Shown here: positions 44,209 to 51,867 of the stretch, one piece after another
How positions within the stretch are numbered: position 1 is the stretch's first letter
How the letters are laid out: every line of letters starts with the position of its first letter
NCBI GenBank assembly: GCA_029936425.1
Contig: JAPYSU010000009.1
Location: forward strand, 54,614 to 118,613
Direction: 5' to 3'
Length of the DNA: 64,000 nt
From: Litorimonas sp.
Lineage (GTDB): Bacteria > Pseudomonadota > Alphaproteobacteria > Caulobacterales > Maricaulaceae
Translations under genes and position numbers: made by a program
The notes under the pieces: model-generated
The model's database searches: none
What the model was told of the DNA's origin: nothing
Seen by the model: only the letters and a program-made list of their open reading frames with translations

Positions 44209-45864
44209 ATGAGTGACAGAGCCGCCCCCCATCCGAACCCGCCGTTTTTCTTAAAAACCTCCGGATGGTCTGGTCGATTTGTCAGCTTCGCCCTTGGCGG
44301 ACTCTCCGTTTTAGGGCAGGCGCCCCTGCATTTCTGGCCCCTGGCTCTCATCGGGTTCGGGCTTTTATTCATGCGGCTGCAATGGGCGTCCACATCGGCC
44401 CGGCCGGGCTGGGCCGGTTTCGGCGCGGCTTTCTGGTTCGGGATAGGTTATTTCGGGATCGGTACATTCTGGATTAGCGAAGCCTTTATTGCCAGAGGGC
44501 CAGCCTTTATTCCGGCCATTATCCCCTTGGTTTTCGGGCTTGCCGCCTTGCTCTCCTCTATCTGGGGGTTGGCAGGTCTGGCGATGGGCAAAGGCCGGTT
44601 CAGGCCCGGATGGGCGCAGCTCGCCTTTGTCGGGTTCTTTATACTGGCCGAATATGTGCGCGGGCATTTATTCGGCGGCTTTCCGTGGAATATGCCGGGT
44701 TATATTTTCCCGGCAGGCGGCGCCTTTTCCCAAGGCGCGGCGCTGTGGACGATTTACGGCCAGTCTCTTTTCGTTCTCGCTGTCAGCGCGGCCTTGGCGA
44801 CGGCCATTTTCTCTTCCAGAAAGATAGCGCCCGCACTCATATTTGTAGTGGGTCTCGGCGGACTTTACGGGCTTGGATATCTACGATTGTCCAGCGCGGA
44901 GGTCACCTTTCAGGACGATGTCACGCTCAGAATCGTGTCTGTTCCCTTCACCCAGTCGGAACGATTTGACGACCAGAGAAGCAATCAGATTGTCGAGGCC
45001 TTTATCGCGGAAAGTTTGCGGGACGACATAGAGAATCCTGATCAAACCCGCTTGAGCGAGGTCACGCACATTATCTGGCCCGAAGGCGCGATAAATGGTC
45101 TGGCCATAGAGAACGGACCTTTTCTGAATTATATGGGCGAGAGCCTCGCCATGCGCCTTGACGGCGATCTACCCGTCTGGATTCTGAATTCGCTGCGTCG
45201 AGAGATTAATCCGAACTCCACGCCAAGCCGCCCTATTGATGATTTTTACAACAGTTCCGTTGCGATAACATTTGACGCCCAGGGAAATCCGTCTTTCGCC
45301 GGATATAATGATAAGAAAAGATTGGTTCCGTTTGGGGAATTCATACCTCTTGGAAAATGGATGGAGAGCCGAAACGTCCCGGTTATTTCCAGTACGCTCA
45401 TGTCCATTTCTCCAGCGCGCGAGAAAACCCTCACCCAATATCCCGGCCTCCCGCTGGGTAGCCCGCAGATATGCTATGAAATAATCTTTCCGGGCCTGAC
45501 GCCGCGTCCTGGGAACGACGCCAAAGCCAAGTTCATTCTCAACCAATCCAATGATGCCTGGTTCGGACAGAGCTGGGGCCCCAAGCAACACGCCAATATT
45601 GCGCGCTACCGCGCCATAGAAGAAGGCCTGCCCATTGTGCGCGCCGCCTCTAACGGCGTCAGCGCCGTCATTGACCCTTACGGGCGGATTGTCGCTCAAA
45701 CCGACCAGAATAAATCGTCCCATATTGATACAGCCCTGCCTAAACCTTTGAAATTTCAACTAAGTTCGAAGGGGGTGATCTGGCTCATTTTCTTGATAAT
45801 TATAGCAATTTCCCTATTATGTGGGCTCTACGGGCGGTCGAGGGACAGGACCGCTATTATTTAA
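44209..45864 (+). CDS. lnt: Apolipoprotein N-acyltransferase
   Basis: A 551-residue inner-membrane enzyme that adds the third acyl chain to lipoproteins. About eight N-terminal and one C-terminal membrane segments flank a nitrilase-like catalytic domain. The triad is visible: Glu in WPEGAIN (near 290), Lys in NDKKRLVPFGE (near 367) and Cys422 in SPQICYEI. The triad spacing is close to that of E. coli. It overlaps by frame with a spurious start for the downstream regulator. This enzyme fits the several lipoproteins in this window. Confidence 0.96.
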   Translation: MSDRAAPHPNPPFFLKTSGWSGRFVSFALGGLSVLGQAPLHFWPLALIGFGLLFMRLQWASTSARPGWAGFGAAFWFGIGYFGIGTFWISEAFIARGPAFIPAIIPLVFGLAALLSSIWGLAGLAMGKGRFRPGWAQLAFVGFFILAEYVRGHLFGGFPWNMPGYIFPAGGAFSQGAALWTIYGQSLFVLAVSAALATAIFSSRKIAPALIFVVGLGGLYGLGYLRLSSAEVTFQDDVTLRIVSVPFTQSERFDDQRSNQIVEAFIAESLRDDIENPDQTRLSEVTHIIWPEGAINGLAIENGPFLNYMGESLAMRLDGDLPVWILNSLRREINPNSTPSRPIDDFYNSSVAITFDAQGNPSFAGYNDKKRLVPFGEFIPLGKWMESRNVPVISSTLMSISPAREKTLTQYPGLPLGSPQICYEIIFPGLTPRPGNDAKAKFILNQSNDAWFGQSWGPKQHANIARYRAIEEGLPIVRAASNGVSAVIDPYGRIVAQTDQNKSSHIDTALPKPLKFQLSSKGVIWLIFLIIIAISLLCGLYGRSRDRTAII

Positions 45865-45926
45865 TCGTTCGACCCGAAACTGGTGGGGGCACCACAGGCA
45901 CCGAACTTTCAAGGGAACCAATTATC

Positions 45927-46361
45927 GTGAAAGATCCGAAACACGCGCCGCGCGCCGCCAATCCGGTGGATGTGCATGTTGGCACTCGCGTTAGATTACG
46001 TCGACAGATTCTAAAAATGAGCCAGGAGAAATTGGGGGATAAACTTGGCGTCACATTCCAGCAGGTTCAGAAATATGAACGCGGCTCCAATCGGGTAGGG
46101 GCCAGCCGTCTCTGGAAAATTTCGCAGGTTCTGGATGTGCCGATCAGTTTCTTTTTTGACGGGCTTTCCGATAATTATAAATCCGGGCAATTTGCCGAGG
46201 ATGACCAGATGCCGATTGTGTACGACTTCATCAATAGTACGGACGGCGTGTCCCTGGCCAAGGCGGTCAGCCAGATAAAATCCAAAGCCGTCCGGCGTCA
46301 GCTGTTAGAGCTTGCCCGCGCGATGGCGAAGGCCAGCTCAGATGATGACGAGGATGAATAG
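45927..46361 (+). CDS. XRE-family helix-turn-helix regulator
   Basis: I start it at GTG 45927 (MKDPKHAPRAANPVDVHVG), giving 144 residues, with AAGGGA about ten bases upstream; an ATG at 45819 would lie inside lnt and gives an unlikely N-terminus. The HTH is VRLRRQILKMSQEKLGDKLGVTFQQVQKYERGSNR, followed by a C-terminal segment SFFFDGL typical of a family found next to metK in many alphaproteobacteria. Its targets are unknown. It precedes trmB by 66 bases, with no gene between. Confidence 0.92.
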   Translation: MKDPKHAPRAANPVDVHVGTRVRLRRQILKMSQEKLGDKLGVTFQQVQKYERGSNRVGASRLWKISQVLDVPISFFFDGLSDNYKSGQFAEDDQMPIVYDFINSTDGVSLAKAVSQIKSKAVRRQLLELARAMAKASSDDDEDE

Positions 46362-46427
46362 ATAAGCCAGAAGGTTTATCACAATCTCGTCTGAACAAGC
46401 CTCTGGTTTTCCCGAAAGCGTTTCGCT

Positions 46428-47114
46428 ATGGGCGCGGCCATGACTTATAATCGCGAGACGGAACAGTTCCGTACCTTTGGGCGCACCAAGGGGCGGGCGC
46501 TGACACCCACCCAACAGGAAATAATGGACCGGATTTATCCTAAAGTCCGCTGGGATAGCGAAAAAGACGGCGCCCAAGACAGAACCCGCCCGCTCTGGCT
46601 GGAAGTTGGCTTTGGCGGCGGGGAGCATCTCGCCCATCAAGCCAAACTAAATCCGGATGTCGATATTCTGGGCGCGGAACCGTTTCTGAACGGCGTAGCC
46701 AAAGCGGTGAAACATATTGAGGAGAATAATCTAGAAAATGTTCGCCTCTATCAGGGCGATGTCCGCACGGTTCTGAATGATTTAAATGAGAATTCCCTCG
46801 ACAGAGCCTTTGTCCTGTTTCCGGACCCCTGGACGAAAACCCGGCATCACAAACGGCGGCTGATAAATGAAGACTTTCTCGACAGCCTCCACCGCGTGTT
46901 GAAACCCGGCGCAGAACTGCGCTTTGCCAGCGATATTATCCATTATGTCGATTGGACGCTGACCCGCCTCCATAAAATGGGAGGCTTTGACTGGCCCGCG
47001 CGCCGGTCAAGTGATTGGCGCGTCCCGCCCCATGACTGGTGCCCCACACGATATGAAGCCAAAGCCAAACGCGAAGGCCGGGAGTGTCATTACTTCCGCT
47101 TCGTCAAAAAATAG
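46428..47114 (+). CDS. trmB: tRNA (guanine-N7-)-methyltransferase
   Basis: A 228-residue SAM-dependent enzyme that makes m7G46 in tRNA. The SAM motif is LEVGFGGGEHLAHQA, with D in GAEPF-type and VLFPDPWTKTRHHKRRLI is the conserved family motif. An ATG at 46440 is a possible later start. It lies directly after the XRE regulator; metK, which often separates these two genes, is not present. Confidence 0.96.
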   Translation: MGAAMTYNRETEQFRTFGRTKGRALTPTQQEIMDRIYPKVRWDSEKDGAQDRTRPLWLEVGFGGGEHLAHQAKLNPDVDILGAEPFLNGVAKAVKHIEENNLENVRLYQGDVRTVLNDLNENSLDRAFVLFPDPWTKTRHHKRRLINEDFLDSLHRVLKPGAELRFASDIIHYVDWTLTRLHKMGGFDWPARRSSDWRVPPHDWCPTRYEAKAKREGRECHYFRFVKK

Positions 47115-47193
47115 AATTTATTATCGATTTCCCTGATTAGGGGCTGGCGTCGACCGAATACTCATGCTGTATTTCTCAAAAAGGGAATGGATC

Positions 47194-48594
47194 ATGATTA
47201 AATCTATTATTTTAAGCAGCCTTCTGGCCCTTGCCAGTCTTTTCCTTCCCCTTGCTGTGCAGGCCCAGGACAAGGTCTTCACGCAAAAAAAGGCGCTTGT
47301 CGGAGGCACTCTGGTTGACGGTCTGGGCGGGTCACCGATTTATGACAGCGTCATTTTGATTGACGGCAATATGATTACAGAGATCGGAACGCAGGATTCG
47401 GTTCCGATCCCCGAAGGATATGAAGTCATTTCCACCGAAGCCATGACCGTCATGCCGGGCCTGTGGGAAATGCACGCCCACCTCATGCTCAACGGACATA
47501 GTGATTACGCCCACTGGGACAAAACCTATATTGATCGCCTGTCTGACGAAATCATGCCTGCCTCGGCAGAACAGCTTTTGCTTGCCGGTGTCACGACGGC
47601 CCGGGATCTCGGCGCGCCTCTGGAGGATAGCATTTCTGTCAAATCCCGGATCACATCCGGCGAAATCGCCGGACCGCGCTTGTTCGTGTCTGGCCCCTTC
47701 ATTCAGGATGAAGCCTATCCCGGCACAGAAGCATTCAGATGGGGCGTAGACAGTCCCGAAGACGGAAGCCGGAAAGTCAGGCGCCTGGCCGAAGCCGGCG
47801 TCGATGTGATCAAGCTGATTGATCAGGATGTGATGAGCCGGGCCAAGGTCGTCGCCGTTGTCGAGGAGGCCCACAAACAGGGTCTGAAAGTGGTCGGCCA
47901 TTCTCATAAGCCGGATGAAATCCGTATCGGCCTGGAGGTTGGAATTGACAATTTTGAACATACAGGCCTGACCACAGCCCCTGAATATCCCGAAGACATT
48001 ATGAAGGCTCTGAAAGAACGCACGGCAAAGGGACGAATTGCCGGCGGTCCGCTCTACTGGACACCGACAGTTGAAGGTCTTTGGAATTTTGAAGATACAA
48101 GGGACAATCCGGAAGAGGTTGACAGCGATTGCTGGCATAGAGGGTTAAAACAGGACACGATTGAAGACATTAAAGCCTCTATACAGCACCCTAACCGACT
48201 GGATTATTTTCAGCTTACGCCAAAGCGCAAACCCACATTGAAACGAAAGTTCCATCAATTGCGCGATGCCGGGGTTGTTCTTCTTATCGGAACGGATAGC
48301 GGCATTCCCCTTAAATTTCATTGCCAGTCCACATGGAACGAAATTGATGTCTGGACCCGCATTATGGGCGTTCCGATTATGGAAACAATTCAGGCCGCAA
48401 CTTACTGGCCCTCGAAAATGATGGGAGTGGAACAGAAATGGGGCACAATCCGGCCCGGCCGTTATGCCGATGTTATTGCCATTGACGGGGACGCCTTAAA
48501 ATATCCGGCGCTTTTCCAAGACGTTGATTTTGTGATGAAAGACGGAATTATATATAAAAAAGAAGGTCAGCCTGTTGAAGAAAATTTCAATTAG
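47194..48594 (+). CDS. Secreted amidohydrolase
   Basis: I use ATG 47194 (MIKSIILSSLLALASLF), preceded by AAAAGGGAATGG, giving 466 residues with a signal peptide ending near AQA. The fold is the amidohydrolase TIM barrel: HAH in WEMHAHLM, a Lys in DVIKLIDQD, His in VVGHSHKPDE and FEHTGL, and Asp in IGTDSG are metal-ligand candidates. It resembles imidazolonepropionase/prolidase-type hydrolases exported to the periplasm. The substrate is unknown. The stop region contains a 16-base imperfect tandem repeat. Confidence 0.88.
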   Translation: MIKSIILSSLLALASLFLPLAVQAQDKVFTQKKALVGGTLVDGLGGSPIYDSVILIDGNMITEIGTQDSVPIPEGYEVISTEAMTVMPGLWEMHAHLMLNGHSDYAHWDKTYIDRLSDEIMPASAEQLLLAGVTTARDLGAPLEDSISVKSRITSGEIAGPRLFVSGPFIQDEAYPGTEAFRWGVDSPEDGSRKVRRLAEAGVDVIKLIDQDVMSRAKVVAVVEEAHKQGLKVVGHSHKPDEIRIGLEVGIDNFEHTGLTTAPEYPEDIMKALKERTAKGRIAGGPLYWTPTVEGLWNFEDTRDNPEEVDSDCWHRGLKQDTIEDIKASIQHPNRLDYFQLTPKRKPTLKRKFHQLRDAGVVLLIGTDSGIPLKFHCQSTWNEIDVWTRIMGVPIMETIQAATYWPSKMMGVEQKWGTIRPGRYADVIAIDGDALKYPALFQDVDFVMKDGIIYKKEGQPVEENFN

Positions 48595-48611
48595 AAAAAT
48601 TTCAAATAGAA
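48580..48611 (+). repeat. Imperfect tandem 16-base repeat at the amidohydrolase stop
   Basis: AAAATTTCAATTAGAA and AAATTTCAAATAGAAA follow each other, the first including the TAG stop. It looks like a local duplication; its effect is unknown. Confidence 0.5.
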
Positions 48612-48697
48612 ACGGGGCGGTCCGACAGGTTTTGCTTGCTCGAAAGGCATTTCCGTCTCACGAAGACCTTCTGACGACTTAGCTTGTGAGCGGACTC

Positions 48698-50059
48698 ATG
48701 CGTTTTTTATTTCTTTTTCTCTGCTTCTTTTTTTCGATCCAGACTTCGGTTTACGCGCAAGACACGCCTGAACCTCAAGCGACGATTGACGCGGAAGACA
48801 CGGCTCAGTCAGATCAGAAGATCGAACAACGTCTCTCTTCTATTTTTGAAAAAGTTGCCGGCACGGAAGAGGTGGAGGTCGATGTCAGCGCCGGCGTTGT
48901 CAGCCTGTCAGGCGATGTTGCCAATGAAACGGCGGCGCGGGACGCTCTGGATATTGCCAGCCGGACAGACGGGGTTGTCACCGTCGAGGACAATATAAAC
49001 CGAACGCTTGACGTCCGCGGAAATGTCGCCCCTGTGCTGCAAGGCTTTCAGGACGATTTGCGAAATGTCTACCGCGCTCTTCCGCTCATTCTTCTGTCTT
49101 TGGTCGTCTTTATCGCCTTTGGCCTGTTTGGGGGTTGGCTGGCCCGCCGTAAATCGCTATGGCAGCGCGTCTCCCCTAATCCTTTTCTGGCAGAAATCGT
49201 GGCGCAGATTGTCCGGCTTGCCTTTTGGGCTATCGGCGCGATTATCGCGCTTAATCTGATTGGCGCGTCGAGCCTTATTGCAACTATTCTGGGCGGGGCC
49301 GGGGTCATCGGCATCGCCATTGGCTTTGCCGTTCGCGACAGTCTGGAAAATTATATTTCCTCTATTATGCTCAGCCTTCGCCAGCCGTTCCGGGCGCAGG
49401 ACCATGTCGTCATTAACGATCTGGAGGGCATTGTTGTGCGGCTCACCTCCCGCGCGACAATCCTGATGACATTGGAAGGCAATCACCTTCGCATTCCCAA
49501 CTCGACCGTCTTCAAGGGCACGATCCTGAATTATACCACCAATCCGGAGCGGCGTTTTGAATTTGATGTCGGCGTGGACGGCGCGGACGATCCTGTCTCT
49601 GCCATGCAAACCGGGTTGGAGGCGATGAAACGACATGACTTTGTTCTGGCGGATCCCCTGCCCGGCGCCATCATTGAAACAATCGGCGATTCCAATATCG
49701 TCATCCGCTTTACCGGATGGGTCGATCAAACGGTGACGGATTTCGGCAAAGCCCGAAGCTATGCCATTCGATCGGTTATCAATACACTGGATGAAAACGG
49801 CTTCACTATGCCGGAGCCGATTTACCGCTTACGCTTTGACGACGATTTGAAAGGCGCGGCTGACAAATTATCATCTTCCCCCAAAAAGGGTCCCAAATCG
49901 GCTTCCCTCTCCGAGAAAACGCCCAAATCCCCGGCGGCAGGCGCCAAGGCGCCTCTTCTGGATGTGTCCAAAGACACGCATTTAGAAGAAAAGGTCGCCG
50001 AAGAACGCGAACAGACCGGAGAAGATGATTTGCTCGACGAAAACAAACCCAAGGAATAA
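48698..50059 (+). CDS. MscS-family channel with N-terminal BON domain
   Basis: I use ATG 48698 (MRFLFLFLCFFFSIQ), giving 453 residues; GTG 48686 is an alternative. The signal peptide (to about residue 20) is followed by a BON domain (about 40-105, VEVDVSAGVVSLSGDVANETAA), then membrane segments and the MscS core (GGAGVIGIAIGFAVRDSLENYISSI). A long charged C-terminal tail (about 390-453) ends the protein. The BON domain would sit on the periplasmic side and could bind lipid or partner proteins. This is the second MscS-type gene in the window and is unrelated in N-terminal plan to the first. Confidence 0.9.
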   Translation: MRFLFLFLCFFFSIQTSVYAQDTPEPQATIDAEDTAQSDQKIEQRLSSIFEKVAGTEEVEVDVSAGVVSLSGDVANETAARDALDIASRTDGVVTVEDNINRTLDVRGNVAPVLQGFQDDLRNVYRALPLILLSLVVFIAFGLFGGWLARRKSLWQRVSPNPFLAEIVAQIVRLAFWAIGAIIALNLIGASSLIATILGGAGVIGIAIGFAVRDSLENYISSIMLSLRQPFRAQDHVVINDLEGIVVRLTSRATILMTLEGNHLRIPNSTVFKGTILNYTTNPERRFEFDVGVDGADDPVSAMQTGLEAMKRHDFVLADPLPGAIIETIGDSNIVIRFTGWVDQTVTDFGKARSYAIRSVINTLDENGFTMPEPIYRLRFDDDLKGAADKLSSSPKKGPKSASLSEKTPKSPAAGAKAPLLDVSKDTHLEEKVAEEREQTGEDDLLDENKPKE

Positions 50060-50097
50060 ATGGCACAGTGGGGCGTGATTGCGTTGAGTTACGGGTT

Positions 50098-50127
50098 TTG
50101 ACGTAAGATCAACTTTACAATTTATAC
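50098..50127 (+). promoter_or_regulatory. Possible sigma70 promoter for the UDG-like gene
   Basis: TTGACG (50098-50103) and TTATAC (50122-50127) are separated by 18 bases, about 55 bases before the gene at 50182. The surrounding DNA is AT-rich. Confidence 0.4.
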
Positions 50128-50181
50128 GCGATTAAATTTATGGTATTATATAGGAAATATGAATTTTAAGACTGCATAATT

Positions 50182-50889
50182 ATGAGTGTATCTAAAACCC
50201 AAAAGCTAAATGACAAACTCGACAGAATTTGGGAAGACCTTACTAAATATTCTGAAAATCTTTTGACTCCATTATATTTTGAGGACGTTAAAAAAAGAGA
50301 TATAGTCTTCGTCGGAATGAACCCTTCATTCAATGAAGGCGCAATCAGAAAATGGTTTCAGTCTAATGAATGGAGTGAAGAGCCCAGAGATTATTATCAA
50401 TGGAGGAACCGAGACGCTTATTCGGTTGAGCGAGAAACCTTTACCCGGCAACATTTCCTGAAAAATTATCCGTTTTTTAAACAACATCATGACCTGGTTC
50501 AGAAGCTCGGTTCTCCGAGTTGGTGCCATCTAGATTTATTTCCTTACAGAGAAACCAAACAAAAAAATTTGGTTGAATTATACGAAACGCAGCCAAAGTT
50601 TAAAAATGAATGCTTGGGTGTTTTCGACGAGGCATTGAGAGCTTCAGACCCTAAAATGATTATCATCTGGAACGCTAAGGCCTCTAAAATATTCTTTAAA
50701 AAATATTCTAAGAATTTTGATGAAAAGATAGGCACATTTCGATTGCATTCCAATAGCTTAAAATGTCCAGTTTTTGCATGTTCAGTGGTTACTGGCCGGA
50801 GAGCTCTTGATGTTTTTTCGCGGGAGCGGATGTTCTGGCATGTTAAAAAGGTTTATTCTGACCCTAAATGGGTATTTGGAAGAAATTAA
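50182..50889 (+). CDS. UDG-superfamily-like protein, AT-rich, probably acquired
   Basis: A 235-residue protein. FVGMNPSFNEG near residue 45 resembles the uracil-DNA glycosylase motif (GxNPG), and near the C-terminus VVTGRRALDVFSRERMFWHVKKV parallels the His-containing loop region of the superfamily. Real catalytic residues cannot be assigned with confidence. It is clearly more AT-rich than its neighbours and stands alone between the BON-MscS gene and the rimP operon. It might be a DNA-modification or defence-related enzyme; this is inference from composition and fold-like motifs. Confidence 0.6.
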   Translation: MSVSKTQKLNDKLDRIWEDLTKYSENLLTPLYFEDVKKRDIVFVGMNPSFNEGAIRKWFQSNEWSEEPRDYYQWRNRDAYSVERETFTRQHFLKNYPFFKQHHDLVQKLGSPSWCHLDLFPYRETKQKNLVELYETQPKFKNECLGVFDEALRASDPKMIIIWNAKASKIFFKKYSKNFDEKIGTFRLHSNSLKCPVFACSVVTGRRALDVFSRERMFWHVKKVYSDPKWVFGRN

Positions 50890-51177
50890 AGCATACTCCT
50901 GATACTATTGAATGCTATCTTGTATATTAGTACATCGGGGTAGATAGATAAGCAAATATGTGTGAAGTATGTGCCAAAAAGTCAATTTTAATGACGCAAT
51001 CCAAAAAAATAAAAGGGCTATATTAGGTCACTGTGGATATTGTTAATTCCTAACGTATTTAGGTTAGAAAGATTACTTGATAGAGGCATTCTCTCACATC
51101 CCCTCTTGCCAACTGCCCTCACTTCGCCTACATATTGCTCAACAAAAAGACGCCAGCTGCACAGGATGCGGAACAGG
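50890..51177 (+). other. AT-rich intergenic region, candidate leader or small RNA for the rimP operon
   Basis: About 290 bases without a convincing gene follow the UDG-like gene. The first two thirds are AT-rich, like that gene. From about 51085 the sequence becomes pyrimidine-rich (CCCCTCTTGCC, GCCCTCACTTCGCC) and runs into the strong terminator at 51178. A 67-codon frame starting at 51077 has poor protein-like character. No tRNA (as in the E. coli metY-rimP order) is visible. Confidence 0.35.
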
Positions 51178-51201
51178 CGGCCCCGAGGGGCCGTTTTTTT
51201 T
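51178..51201 (+). terminator. Strong Rho-independent terminator before rimP
   Basis: CGGCCC-CGAG-GGGCCG (51178-51193) is followed by eight T. The next ATGCC-ttgaaac-GGCAT hairpin lies just downstream. It could end a small RNA or act as an attenuator in the rimP-nusA leader. Confidence 0.85.
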
Positions 51202-51276
51202 ATGCCTTGAAACGGCATTATCCTGTCACATTGGCTCGATAGACTTGCGCCTGGCGGCGCACAAATATGAGCGACT

Positions 51277-51867
51277 ATGAAAACCAAAACGCATATGGAT
51301 GAACGGGTTCTGGCCTTGGCTGAACCAATCGCCGAAGATCTCGGCCTTCGTATTGTGCGCATCCGCGTCATGGCGGGCAAGCGCAAGACGGTTCAGGTCA
51401 TGGCCGAGCGTGTGTCCGACAATCAGATGGCGGTCGAAAATTGCGAGGCCTTGTCGCGCGAGCTGTCCGCCGTGATGGAAGTCGAAGATCCGATTTCGGA
51501 TGCTTACGTCCTCGAAGTCAGCTCTCCGGGACTGGACCGGCCTTTGACCGACCTTGAAGATTTCACGACCTATGAAGGCTATAAAGCCAAGCTGGAGCTT
51601 GACCGACTGGTCGAGGGCCGCAAACGCTTTCGCGGCATTCTAGCCGGCGTCGAAGACGGCCATGTCGATATCAATCTCGAAGGCGAAGAGGACTTTACGG
51701 CCTCTCTTCCCTTTGAGTGGATAAGCGAAGCCAAGCTGATGATCACGGACGAGCTGATCGAAGCCGGGCAAAAGGCCAAAGAGGCCACGAAAAAGGCCGC
51801 CCAAGAGGTCGCCGAAGTGGCCGCCGCCAAAACTAATACTACCAACCCTTCAGACGGAGACGCGTAA
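51277..51867 (+). CDS. rimP: Ribosome maturation factor RimP
   Basis: A 196-residue 30S assembly factor. LAEPIAEDLGLRIVRIRVM and EVSSPGLDRPLTDLEDF are signature stretches of the N-terminal domain; the C-terminal Sm-like domain follows. A Lys/Ala-rich tail extends beyond the usual family length (about residues 165-196). The stop overlaps the ATG of nusA by one base (TAATG). Upstream is a terminator and possible leader at 51178. Confidence 0.95.
   Translation: MKTKTHMDERVLALAEPIAEDLGLRIVRIRVMAGKRKTVQVMAERVSDNQMAVENCEALSRELSAVMEVEDPISDAYVLEVSSPGLDRPLTDLEDFTTYEGYKAKLELDRLVEGRKRFRGILAGVEDGHVDINLEGEEDFTASLPFEWISEAKLMITDELIEAGQKAKEATKKAAQEVAEVAAAKTNTTNPSDGDA

Noticed and set aside
45819..45926. An upstream start for the XRE regulator at ATG 45819
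   Set aside because: It lies within lnt and adds residues that do not match the family; GTG 45927 has a ribosome site and gives the usual N-terminus.
51077..51280. A 67-codon plus-strand frame between the UDG-like gene and rimP
   Set aside because: It runs through the strong terminator at 51178-51201, has no ribosome site and reads like non-coding sequence.
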